Position numbers and translations under genes: made by a program. The notes under the pieces are model-generated. The model did no database searches, was not told the DNA's origin, and saw only the letters and a program-made list of their open reading frames with translations. Of a stretch of 64,000 bases of DNA, positions 41,600 through 51,005 are shown in pieces. How positions within the stretch are numbered: position 1 is the first letter of the stretch; each line of letters begins with the position of its first letter. Origin of the DNA: Prorocentrum cordatum (taxonomy: Eukaryota; Sar; Dinophyceae; Prorocentrales; Prorocentraceae); assembly GCA_963575745.1 (NCBI GenBank), contig CAUYUJ010002707.1, positions 22,674 to 86,673 of the forward strand, read 5' to 3'.

Positions 41600-42215
41600 T
41601 GAGGTTCACGCGCCGCGCTGCCGCTTGGATCGACGCCTTCTCGGTGCGAAAGAAGTCCAGGAAGCAGCGTATGGTCCTTGATTGTAGACAGTGTGATGTT
41701 CGTTTCGCCCCCGCGCCTCGCACTGAGCTCGGGTGCCTCAGTTCACTCGGCGATCTCGAGTTTCCAGCCGACCAGGCCTTGCATTGGGCCGAAGCGAATA
41801 GCATAATTTGATTATACGAGTGCGGGGTGCCAGACGGCCTCTCGGATTCTTTCGCCCTTGAGATGGATTTGACTGCGAGCGGTTTCATAGGCTCGGGGAT
41901 GCCGCTTGAGATGTCAAAACATGTCCACGGGGACGATATGGTTTCGATGTGTCTGATTGTCCTGCCCATGAGGTTTACCTCGTCGTTTTGGCTGGTCTAG
42001 GAGTATCATGTTCAGATTGCACTTCGAGAGGCCCCGCGAGGCGCTATCCTGGTGGACGGACGCCCTTCTCCCAGCGTCGGTGTAGGGGGCATGGTGTACA
42101 TGGGATACTGTGATAACTTCAACGCTGGATATTTTTCGAGCGAGCTGGCTGGGGCTTTGAGAGATAGGCTTCAAGGCCATGCAGAGGAGGATGGGCTCAG
42201 TATACACGACGTCTC
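41600..42215 (+). pseudogene. DIRS-like reverse transcriptase, copy B
   Basis: Fingers: RKKSRKQRMVLDCRQCDVRF then FADQALHWAEA-type sequence ending in a stop near 41812. After a frame change: CGVPDGLSDSFALEMDLTAS, then LPMRFTSSFWLV, an in-frame TAG at about 42000 where related elements have Gln, and EYHVQIALREAPR. Motif C is VYMGYCDNFNAGYF near 42100, i.e. a YxDN-type catalytic box, with only one of the two usual Asp. The domain is recognisable but dead. It lies after gag and before the recombinase. Confidence 0.6.
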
Positions 42216-42960
42216 ATGGCCCGGCCTCGTCGCCCGCGCGCTGGGTTCGATCCTCGACGGACCGCGCGGCGCGCTTCGCCCCGACCCCGACAAGCTCTGG
42301 AAGTTGATCATGGCTTTCGACTGGCTTAGCGAGGGCCCCGTAATTTGGTTCATTCCACCTACATTACGATGCTCAACGGGAGCGCCCTGCCAGCCTTGCG
42401 GCATCTGCGTGGCTTCGTCGCGCAGAGTTGTGAGCCCGAACGTCTCTGGCCGAGCCGCTGCAAAGAATGTCGCGTGGTCGCAGGCTTGCTCCTTTTGTGC
42501 GTAGCCGACCTTCGCTAGGAATGGGATCCGACTTGCCACGTGCACCGATGCTTTCCCGACGGGGCATGGGGCTTGTCAGCGTGAGCTACGGGCGGGCGGG
42601 GCCAGACGTCTTGGGAGGTGGAGCGAGAGGTGCACGTTCAAGCGGCTAACGCTTGATAAATGGGCCCTGAGGTCTAGGGTTCTGGGACTCGACCCTCTCG
42701 AGGATGCGGCTACTGTGAGGTTCATCGGGGCTCCTGGGGTTGCTCGAGAAGATCTCTGGGGCGACTCTGGGAGCTGGGATTCCTCCAGGTACGGGGAGGG
42801 CCCCGATTTCCCCGAGGGTGCCCGCTGGGTTTCTTTATAGTAGCAATTGGAACGTGGTGCCATTCGGTGGATGGCCTTTCTTGGAGGAGCATATCACCTT
42901 CAAAGAAGGGCGGACAGTCGCGCTTGCTTTGAAATGATTGCTTCGTGCTGATCGGAATTC
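42216..42960 (+). pseudogene. RT thumb and RNase H remnant, copy B
   Basis: Scattered across three frames: WPGLVARALGSILDGPRGAL with RPDPDKLWKLIMAFDWL, HITMLNGSALPALRHLRGFV, RLWPSRCKECRVVAGLLLL, then IRLATCTDAFPTGHGACQ, whose CTDA resembles the first Asp motif of RNase H. Stops become frequent after 42620. Confidence 0.45.
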
Positions 42961-43489
42961 TGGAAAGCGCCATGTTCTACTCGTTGACAATCTGGGTTTA
43001 TGCGTCGCCCTCTCGAAGGGACGCGCCTGTTCGCATGATCTGTTCAGGGTTTGTCATCGAGCGGGGGCTGTGCCATTGGCAACCAATAGTCGACTCCGCC
43101 CGCGGTAGATCCCGAGTGAGCTCAATGTCGCTGGCGAGCCCCCCCCCGGCGCCCGAACTGGCAGGGCGGCCAGCGAGGGCCCCGCGGCGCAAGCGTTGGG
43201 AGGCGAGACGAGGCAGTTGAGCTGGGGGCCGAGACGAGCAACAGACGCGGCATCATCCTCGGGCTCGGCGCGGACTTCATCTCGGAGCCTCCAGGACTCG
43301 AGCGGCGGCGCCATAGCGTCGACCCCGCCCCTTCCTCCGTGGAGAAGCGCTGCCTGACGGCGGCGCCGAGGCAGCCGCGGTTCGAGGTGGCTAGCCCGCC
43401 GTCGGGGGCGCGGGGGGCGTCCCAGTGGGCGGCGGGCAGGAGGCGCGCGGCCGAGGCCGCCGACTCGCGGAGCGCCTTGCTGGCCCGGA

Positions 43490-44420
43490 GGGGAAAGAAG
43501 TCACCCCTGGAGGAGAGGGGCGCCATGGAGGGTTTCAGGGGCTTTTGCGCGGAGGGCGTGCTGCCGTGGGGGATCGGCGCGGCGACCGACCTCGAGCTGC
43601 ATACTTCGGCGTAAAGTTCCTGGACGGGCACGGCCAATCGCTGGCCGAGAAGACGATGGGCATGCCGAAGTTCGGACCAAGAGCGGTCAGGTTTGGCCGC
43701 TGGCGCGAGCTCTGAGGGCCCTGAAGGGATGCGGGAAGGGGGCGCCGCCCTCCAGCCTCCTGCCGCTCCCGCGGGTCATCGCGGCGGCGATTGTGAACTG
43801 CGCGGCGCGCACTGGGCGCCTCGACGTGGCGCTGTTCTTCAGCGCTTGCTTCGCGTGCTACCTGGGGCCCTCCGAGGGCCTGGGCATTCGCGCCAAGGAT
43901 GTTATTCTTCCGGTTGCCAGAGCAGGGCAGGACTGCCGCAATTGCGCGGCGATCATCAGGGGCTCGGACGAGAGGGTGCCCGACAGGGGGGGGCGTTCGA
44001 CGATGCCCTCCTGCTCGACCAGGTTTACTTGCCCAGCCTCAGGATCGCGCTGCACAAGCGCGACCGCGGGCGAGAGAGGAGCGCCTTCTTGTTCGATATC
44101 CAGCTGAAGGACGCGCGCGAGATGATAAGCGCGCCGCCGCCCACTTGGGGTTTCACGACCGCATGTCGCCGCGCCAGGGCAGGCGCGGAAGAGCCGCCCA
44201 CGACCTCGTAGGCAAGATACGGGACAGGGCTTCGGGGATGACGACTGGCAGGTGGCAGACAGAGTCGTCCGTCAGGCGCGACGCCAAGATAGGGATGGCG
44301 CAGAGCCTGCTCGCCCAACTAGCCGCCCCAGCGTTGGGGCACACAAAGAGATTTGTCGCCAATCTGGACGACGTCATCCCGGGGCGAAAAGCGGCGCCGG
44401 CGCCGGCGCGAGGCGCGTGA
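43490..44420 (+). pseudogene. tyrosine recombinase of copy B, catalytic residues altered
   Basis: Core-binding part: SPLEERGAMEGFRGFCAEGV and DGHGQSLAEKTMGMPKFGP. Catalytic part: LFFSACFACYLGPSEGLGIR, GGAFDDALLLDQVYLPSLRI, then after a frame change near 44110, HLGFHDRMSPRQGRRGRAAH, ASGMTTGRWQTESSVRRDAK. Relatives, as I recall them, have LRPSE, RHGGxSHD and SVRRYAK at these places. Here the box-A Arg is Gly, the His after the second Arg is Arg, and the nucleophilic Tyr is Asp. The protein cannot be an active recombinase if these alignments are right. Its role would have been integration of the circular cDNA. Confidence 0.6.
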
Positions 44421-45170
44421 AGATGGCCGCGCCGCTCCCCGGAGCCTCCAACACACTTTGGGGCAGAGTCGGAGCTCGTGGTTTTCTGAAGGTTTTCTCT
44501 GGTACTGCTCGCCTCGCCCGCGCTGTTAGACGCCGTGGCGTTCGTGCTGAAGGGCTGGGCATTGCCGATGGAGTCGGTCTGCTGGATAAGAAAGTTCATG
44601 GGCGTCTTCTGGCCCTCGTTCGAAGCAGGCGAGTAGTGTTTTTCGCGCGGTTCGGGCCCCCGCGCAACTCAAGGAGCCGCGCCCGGCGAGGCAGGGGGGG
44701 CGGGCCAGGGCCGCTTCGCGATGGCGGTAAATATTCGATGGGGCCCCCAGGCGTTCTCGATAGAGGTCAGGATGATGTTCGGAAAGGAAACCAGCTCATG
44801 CACCTTGTTTGCCGCATCTGTCGCGTGGCCTCGTCTCGCGGTATCCCTCGGGTGATCGAGAACCCCGCGCCAGTCGAGTTTGGAAAACGGCCGCTATGAA
44901 AAAACTTGCGAGGACCCGGGAGCTTACCAGCAATATTGGGGCCCCAAAGGTCTACCGCCTCGATTTGTCAGTTCGGAGAAGATTGGAGGAAAAGTACAGC
45001 GCTCCGGGGGCGCGGGGTTGACTTATGTGGAGCGGGGCGGCGGCGTATCATGACGAATGGGTTATGCCCCCGCGCGGGCCCCCGCCATTCCGTCCTCGAG
45101 GGTAAAGGTGAGAAGGGTCAGTTCGTGACCTTTCGCGCCCGGGCTTACCCTTTTCAGCTGTGCAGTTAGC
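44421..45170 (+). pseudogene. methyltransferase-like ORF of the DIRS-like element
   Basis: From 44423 one frame reads GFLKVFSGTARLARAVRRRG, RSRRVVFFARFGPPRNSRSR, GPPGVLDRGQDDVRKGNQLM and IPRVIENPAPVEFGK, stopping at 44899. A second stretch gives ICQFGEDWRKSTALRGRG and ends FRARAYPFQLCS. The order FLEIFSG, a glycine-rich cofactor loop, HLGTPC-S-SRAR, KxGN, and ENPxxS followed by FCQYGxPWRKxT is that of the methyltransferase-like ORFs found next to YR in DIRS-like elements. Here the expected Pro-Cys is Pro-Pro-Arg, suggesting inactivity. Its target is unknown. Confidence 0.5.
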
Positions 45171-45225
45171 TTGGCACCAGTATTTCTCACGCTGTACATC
45201 GCAGGACACGTTGTGTCTAAGGGAG

Positions 45226-45607
45226 ATTTCCAGTCTTTGCAGCCTTCCCGCAAGCTTTCTGGCCCAGTCTGGGGCTTGCAGGTCAGCCGTGCTCAGAACT
45301 TGTAATTTGCCGCCGCGCATGCGCGGCATGAACAAAAAGGTCCACTGGCCAGGGGGTTCGTGGATTATGAGACTGCGATTGGCAGAGCATCGATCGTCGA
45401 ACCCCGCGGCCGTTTTCGGACCTCAAGGGATTTATTCCTGCTGCGCCATCCTCAACCCCGACCTGCCTCCCCCTCGTTTCTATTCATCTATGGGGAGATC
45501 GCCAGTCTTTGCAGCCAAGCTTTCTGGCCCCAGTCTGGGGCATGCAGGTCAGCCGCGATTAGAACTTGTAACTCGCTGCCGCGTCCACTGGCCAGGGGGG
45601 TAGTGGA
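45226..45607 (+). repeat. direct repeats after copy B, with a tRNA-like segment between
   Basis: CCAGTCTTTGCAGCC, AAGCTTTCTGGCCC, AGTCTGGGGC(T/A)TGCAGGTCAG, AGAACTTGTAA and CCACTGGCCAGGGGG occur in the same order from about 45228 and 45494, a period of 266 bp. The tRNA-like sequence shared with 24415-24490 lies between them (45367-45445). YR retroelements often end in split direct repeats, so this may be a terminal repeat system; I could not find the matching 5' terminus of copy B. Confidence 0.75.
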
Positions 45608-45805
45608 TCCCCCTCCTCCTCCCCGTTATCCCCCCTCTCCTCCTCGTCGGTTGCCCCTCCCCCTCCTCCTGAGAGGCGGCGCGCGCGCCAGGCGCCCTCG
45701 AGCGGCGGCGCGCGCGCCATGCGCCCTCGAGCGGCGGCGCGCGGGTTCCGAGCGCCCCCCCCCGCCAAAAAAATGCATCGTTCCCATTAAAATCGCGTGC
45801 CCCCA

Positions 45806-46615
45806 TTAGTGCTCGTCCTGGAGCACCAGCCGAATTCCTGGGCCACCATGAGCCTGAGCCTTCCCGCGAGAGCGCGGACGCACCAAGGCCAGAGACCACC
45901 AGATGGAGTGACCCAGGGCTGGCTGGCTCTGGCACCGCACCCCGATCGTGCGATTATTCAAGGACGCCATCGCCCGGAGCGCCGTCAGATCATCCCACTC
46001 CCTGGGGGCGGAGATCATATCCGCGTGCAACTGCTGATCTTGAGCAAATAACCCATGCAGAATGCCGTATTTCAAAATCTCATCAGCAGCCCACGCGCGG
46101 AACTGAGCAACGTACTGGGACGCTGGGACCAGCTGGCCACGTTTAGGGGTCTTGCCAGTCAGGTGCGCCAGCGAGTGGCCAAGGGAGACCCACACGCAGT
46201 CCCCCTGTCCCCCGTGTTCGACTCGTTCCATGGTCGCCTCCCACGGAAGCCCACCCGCGTCGCCAGGACGAGTTGCGTCTGATTTGGCCGCTGGCGTGCT
46301 GCCTGGCAACTGGCCCCGCCGTTTCCTGGGAGGGGGGGGGTCGACCACCCCCCTACGGGCCGGGGCGGAAGCCTGAGCACCTCCGCGTTTCCTCTGTTTC
46401 GAAACATGCGCCTGGGCGATCACTAACCCCGGAGAGAAGACCGCGCCCCTTTGCCACTCCGAACCAGCGGGCGGGCGGTCACCCACGGAATGTGGCGTCC
46501 GTGCGTCTTCTGCGGGGCACCCCGACCACATCGGTCCCGCCCCGCACGTCGATCCAGTTCCGAATTCCAGAATCCAGGCGAGCGGGACGTTCGACACAGA
46601 CCACCGGGGAGCCAC
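45806..46615 (-). pseudogene. OTU-like domain ORF of a mobile-element protein
   Basis: The central part reads HGGQGDCVWVSLGHSLAHLT, ASQYVAQFRAWAADEILKYG, ISAPREWDDLTALRAMASLN and NRTIGVRC. GDC near a helix, a W-D pair and NRTIGV resemble the Asp-x-x-Cys loop and later strands of OTU-type cysteine proteases, which occur in dinoflagellate retroelement polyproteins as I recall. The final catalytic His is not evident. The first ~75 codons are weak, and an overlapping frame (46946-46479) seems to carry the true upstream sequence. No RT follows on the minus strand, so the ORF is cut off. Confidence 0.4.
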
Positions 46616-47942
46616 GAGGGACCCGTGCGCCGCGGGGGGCAGCCCCGCACCCCCCTAAGTTCAAACCCCCGCCTGGGCGGTACGCCAGAAGCCCTTTGAC
46701 CGCCTGGGCCGCACCGACGGCCGCTTTGAAATACTCTTCAAGACTCTTTCCGTCGCGTCGGACCCAGTTCAAGAGTTGTCCGGCGGAAGACGTCTTGTGG
46801 GGCGTCAGGAACACCTCCCGGGGCAATTGCATCTGAAGGGCGCTAGGGACCCAAGCGGTCTTCGTCGTGACCAGCGCCGTAACCTCTCCTTCATACTTTT
46901 GCACGGCCCCCGTGCGAAGGATCCCAATCCGAGCCGAATCCGGCAACGACGCGGCGACGAGGCAACGAGATCCCAGATATCAGAATCCGCGTTTTCGTGG
47001 ACCAGCATCAACCTCAGACGAGCGACGTCCTCGGCAGCACCAAGAGCCTGGTCGTCCCCGTCCGCAGGCGCGTTGGCAACCGAGCACGTCGGCGCCGTTT
47101 CTTCGTAGTGCTGCACGGTGGCTTGGGCCAGCTGGGGGCCCACCCGACCCTGGACGAGGACCCGAGACACCCCGCCCGAATGCACGCGGACCACCGTGGT
47201 CCCGCCAGGCTGGGACCCCGCCGCGACCCACCTGCGAGCACTGGCCGCCTCCTCCTCGGACGACAAGAGGAACGTCGGCCGGCGCGGAAGCCGCACGCGC
47301 TAAGCTGCTTCCGGGGCCCAAGCTGCTTCCCGTCCTGGGCCCAAGCTGCTTCCCACAGGACCTCGGGCGGTCCCGGGGGGGGGGACCCCGGGGCGCCCGC
47401 TGCCCGTCGGCGCCGGCGCAGCACCGAGCAAGTCCGCCCACCACTTCACAGGAGCCTCGGCCGCCCCTGGGCGCACCCTGTGGGGTGTCCCCATGTTAAG
47501 CTCTCTGCTCTGAGCGGCCGAACCTGGCACGTCAGCCTCAGCCGCCGGCTGAGTTCTGGCTGCCGCGGGAGGGGCCGCCAGAGCCGTGCTGGGCCGTCGC
47601 CGACCCACAACGCCCACCAGTTTCGACACGAGCCCAGCCACCTCCGAGTCGGTGGGGGGGGGCCGGGGCCTCCAAAAGAGCTTTCAGCACAGGCGCCAGC
47701 GCCGCCCAGAGCACGGTCGCTTCCTCCGCTGGCTGCTTCGGCCCATCCGCTGGCCTCGCAGATGTCCGCCGGGGCTTGCGCCCCTTCCGCTTCTGACCCC
47801 GCGCCAGACTCTTCACCTCCGCTGTCAGCGCAGCGATCGTGTCCCACACCTTAGCAGAGTCGCCCCGCTTACTCCGAGCCGCCTTGGAAGGCCCCGCCCC
47901 GCCCTGGAACAGATCCGAAATGAAAGGGGCTCCGGAACCCAC
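46479..47942 (-). pseudogene. upstream part of the OTU-containing ORF, several frames
   Basis: Protein-like pieces alternate between frames: AARSKRGDSAKVWDTIAALT and AEVKSLARGQKRKGRKPRR (47942 side), VRVHSGGVSRVLVQGRVGPQ and QALGAAEDVARLRLMLVHEN (47296-46805), and VTTKTAWVPSALQMQLPREV, LLNWVRRDGKSLEEYFKAAV (46946-46479). The charged linker with KRKGRKPRR could bind nucleic acid. Frame changes coincide with G/C runs. I do not recognise the family beyond its likely mobile origin. Confidence 0.35.
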
Positions 47943-48065
47943 AGAGCCCTCCAGGGGGAAATCGGTACTGTCGCCCGCCGCGGGCGCTCGATGGAGTCCC
48001 CCCCGAGCGGCGGTTTGCCGTCGGCACGAATCGCCGCATTCACCTGAGACACCCCACCACTCGCC

Positions 48066-48607
48066 TCAGACTGGGGGAGGGGAGGAGAGGGAGAGGCCAC
48101 CAGAGGTATCCGCCTTGCCGCCGTAGTCGCCAATCGGGTCAGTAGGAAGGCGGGAGCCACCATTAGCCACCACCCCACCCTGGTTGCTGGCCCAATCTGC
48201 TGAATTATTCCACAGCGGCATGACAAATCGCCGCAGCCTCGAAGTCATGCTCACCTGGGCCTTGCCAGCCTGGCGGGCCTGGAGGACGCTCAGGACCACC
48301 TCCCGTCGTTCGGGGGGGGTCGCCGGGGAAATTGGAAACCACCTGAACGCGACGACGGGGAGACCCACGATCGCGAATAAAAGCGTCCATCGAAGGGGTA
48401 TCGGACTACGTGGGGGACGACGTTCAGCCCATTCGTCGGCACCCGAAGCAAAAACATCGGCCACTCAGAGCAGGGGGGCTGAGTGGAGGCGAGCCGAGCG
48501 GGGGCACAGAACGGATGAGACCTGCAACGCCCGAGGCGGACTGTGGATTCCCAACATGTCCGCGCCGCCCTCGAGTTCATCTCCTGCTCCGCGGGGCTGC
48601 CGAACAC
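48066..48607 (-). pseudogene. middle part of the minus-strand ORF, 3' of MITE 2
   Basis: Starts IVFGSPAEQEMNSRAARTCW directly after the MITE 2 duplication, and later (other frame) gives REVVLSVLQARQAGKAQVSM, LRRFVMPLWNNSADWASNQG. A frame change occurs around 48430-48320 near a G7 run. It continues the reading of 49221-48822 once the MITE is disregarded. Confidence 0.4.
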
Positions 48608-48610
48608 GAT

Positions 48611-48821
48611 GACCAGGCTTATGTCGGGCGTGTCCCCCTACAGGGGGAGGATTTTCGACGAAAAATCAAAAACACCTCAAAAAACACACCAAAAGGGTAA
48701 TCAAATCTTCAAAAAATAGTCCCCACACTATTTTTGGATTATTTTTTGATTCTTTTTGGGGTATTTTCCATTTTTCGTCGAAAATCCCCCTGTAGGGGAC
48801 AGGCCCGACTTAAGACCAGGC
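48611..48821. mobile_element. MITE 2 with perfect 8-bp target-site duplication
   Basis: A 195-bp element (48619-48813) has termini TTATGTCGGGCGTG.. and ..GGCCCGACTTAA. Long inverted repeats run through CCCCCTACAGGGGGA and TTTTCGACGAAAAAT, so nearly the whole element can fold back. It is flanked by GACCAGGC on both sides (48611-48618 and 48814-48821). Interior: AT-rich, A/T homopolymer-rich, non-coding. Termini match MITE 1 (TTAAGTCGGGC, CTACAGG). Confidence 0.92.
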
Positions 48822-49221
48822 CCAGCTGCATCAGCTGTCCGACGCCGGGAGCGCCAGTGAAGATGCCCCTGTCGTCCGCCTCCTCGCGGATGCACTTGAG
48901 GATCAGCTGCGGCGCGATCGTGCCGCCCGCCTGGAGGGAGCCCCCGCGGCTTGCCAGAGTCGCCTCACCCCGAACGTGGGAGCCCATGACTGCGCAGTCG
49001 TCGCCACCGTGCGCCGTCAGTGCAACCTGGCTCCGCAGGCACGCTGGGCTGGCCGCTCCCATATCGCACCAGCTGTCCGGATCCGAACCTGCGGACGTCC
49101 GCTCCACACGAGAGCCGCCGCCAGGCCAACCCCTTGCCAGCCAGCCGCAGCTGGCAGCCAGTAGCGTCGTCCACCATGACACCGTGGCACGGCCCCCGCC
49201 GCCGCCGCGCGAAGGAGCCAT
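48822..49221 (-). pseudogene. N-terminal part of the minus-strand ORF, 5' of MITE 2
   Basis: From MAPSRGGGGGRATVSWW through GDDCAVMGSHVRGEATLASR, GGTIAPQLILKCIREEADDR and IFTGAPGVGQLMQLGLV. It is protein-like until the MITE, where the frame turns into element sequence (LSRACPLQ) and stops at 48739. Removing the element with one duplication copy (203 bp) joins MQLGLV to IVFGSPAEQE in frame. No family recognised. Confidence 0.45.
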
Positions 49222-50300
49222 GGCGGCAGCCGCGTTTGGGGACAGCCGAACGAAGGGGAACGAAGAACTCCCCCAGGGAGGAGCTCACCCTCTTGAGCTC
49301 CTCCTCCTCCTCTGCCCCCCCTTTCCTCATCGTCTTCCGCCTCCCCCTCTCTCTCCGCCTTCGTCCTTCCTCGCCCTCTTCCTCTCCCTCCTTCCCTCCT
49401 TGCCCCCCCTTGCCGTCGTCGACGACAACGACGCCACCGAAGAGGAGGAAGAGGTGGAGGAGGAGGAGGAGGAGGAAGAGGAGGACGACGACGACGGAGA
49501 CGGCGACGGCGACGGCGACAGTGGCGGCGACGACGTCCACGACGCCAACGACGACACATCACGACGACTACGAACGACCACGAAGGCGACCACCGCGACG
49601 ACGCGACTACGACGCCGACGGCGGCGGCTTCGACGAGCGTGCGAACTGCAGTTGCGTCCCACGGCGGCACTGCGGCACGCCCAACCCGAGGCCTCGGCGC
49701 CGGCGGCGGGCTCGCCGCCGCGATCGCGCAGGCGCGCATCCCCGCTCGCGCGCGCGAGCGCGCGCGAGCGCCCGGCCGACCGTTGGGACGACGGCGTCGG
49801 GACGACGCCGCCGTCGCGGCTGGACAGCGAGGACGAGTCGGGCGGTCCCTGGGCCCGGGAGCGATCCCTCGGAGCGTTGCGGAGCGCTCTCAGAGCCTCC
49901 TGGGGCGCTTGGGAGCGGCCGCGGTGCCCGATACACAAACTCCAGAACGGCCAGATCTCAGAGATCCCCGATCTGTCCCAGTTCTATTGTGAAGGGGGAG
50001 GAGGAGGAGGAGGAGGAGGAGGAGGAGGAGGAGGGAGGAGGAGAGGAGGAGGAGGAGGAGGAGAGGAGGAGGAGGAGGAGGAGGAGGGAGGAGGGGGAGG
50101 AGGGGGAGACAAACGAAAAGGAGATGGAGAAGGTGGCAAAAGACGTCTGTCCCAGTTCTATTTTGTCCGGGCGCCGGCCTCGTCTCAATACGAGGAGTTG
50201 GAGGAGGGAGTGGAAAGAAGGGGAGGGGACGACGGGCGACCGTCGGAACGACGGCGTAGGCCGCCACCGTTGGCGTCGGCGCCAGGGCCCCCCAAACGGG
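49222..50300. repeat. low-complexity block with GAC, CGA and GGA tracts
   Basis: Pyrimidine-rich 49300-49420, mixed GAG/GAC 49440-49560, GC-rich 49560-49900, then (GGA)n at 49995-50110. TCTGTCCCAGTTCTATT occurs on both sides of the (GGA)n (about 49971 and 50148), as a direct repeat. Frames up to 524 codons cross this block on both strands, but they consist of repeats. Confidence 0.7.
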
Positions 50301-51005
50301 GATTCTGATGTTCCAAGGCGTCAGCGCGCCCGGGAAAGTTGCAGCTACGACGGGTCGAAGCATTCTACATTCTTCGTTCGCCACAGGTGGGATTCTCGGA
50401 GTCCTGGCTAGCAATGTCCGGGTCAAGGAAACGGCACGTCCGCTTCCTCCTGCAGGCCGCGGTTCACTGCATGTGTCCGCCTACCGCAGATCGGCTTGTG
50501 TGAGGTTCCAGGTTTACCTGGCGACCTTTTGATTCGCACTGCTATTGAGGTCGAGTCGTGTGAAATTCTGTGGTCGGGCTCCCTTCTCCTGACGGCGTCG
50601 GCGTCCGGGTCCGCCAACGTCGGCGCTGGGCGGCGGCGGTGGCGGGCGGCAGCGGCGGACGGCAGCCGCGGGCAGCTGCGGGACGGCGCCGGCGGCCCGA
50701 TCAAGTGAAGGCATTCAGGCTGGACGATCAAAGTGAGCGGATGGTTGTCCCTCCCTGGCGTGATGCTCGTTACCCGGGCCAACCCCCCCTCCGGGTAGCG
50801 CCAACGATCGTGCTGGGGGGGGGCAATGGCGTTGGTTTGATTGGCCGAAGGAAAAACTAAGTAGCTTCGCGAGACCCAACCACGCGCGGCTGCGAGTATC
50901 GCAGGCGTGAGCATTGTCTTCGGTGGGGTTCCTCATGATGCCAAGAAGCGCGTGAATCACGTTTCCGAAATAATTTGCGGCGAGCTCTTTTGACCGCAGC
51001 CCTTG
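50301..51005. other. unassigned spacer
   Basis: GC-rich with a CGGCGG-type stretch near 50620-50700. No gene recognised. Confidence 0.5.

Larger units (their letters stand above)
39250..45190 (+). mobile_element. DIRS-like (tyrosine-recombinase) retroelement copy B
   Basis: In order on the + strand: gag-like segments, RT of the DIRS type (YCDN-type motif C), RNase H remnant, tyrosine recombinase, and a methyltransferase-like ORF. This is the gene set of DIRS-like elements. Every domain carries stops, frame changes or altered catalytic residues. The end near 45190 is where ORF-like sequence stops; direct repeats follow at 45226-45607. Confidence 0.75.

Noticed and set aside
48734-50308. 524-codon + frame
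   Set aside because: It begins inside MITE 2 and consists mainly of GAG/GAC/GGA low complexity. The first part is antisense to the more convincing minus-strand ORF.
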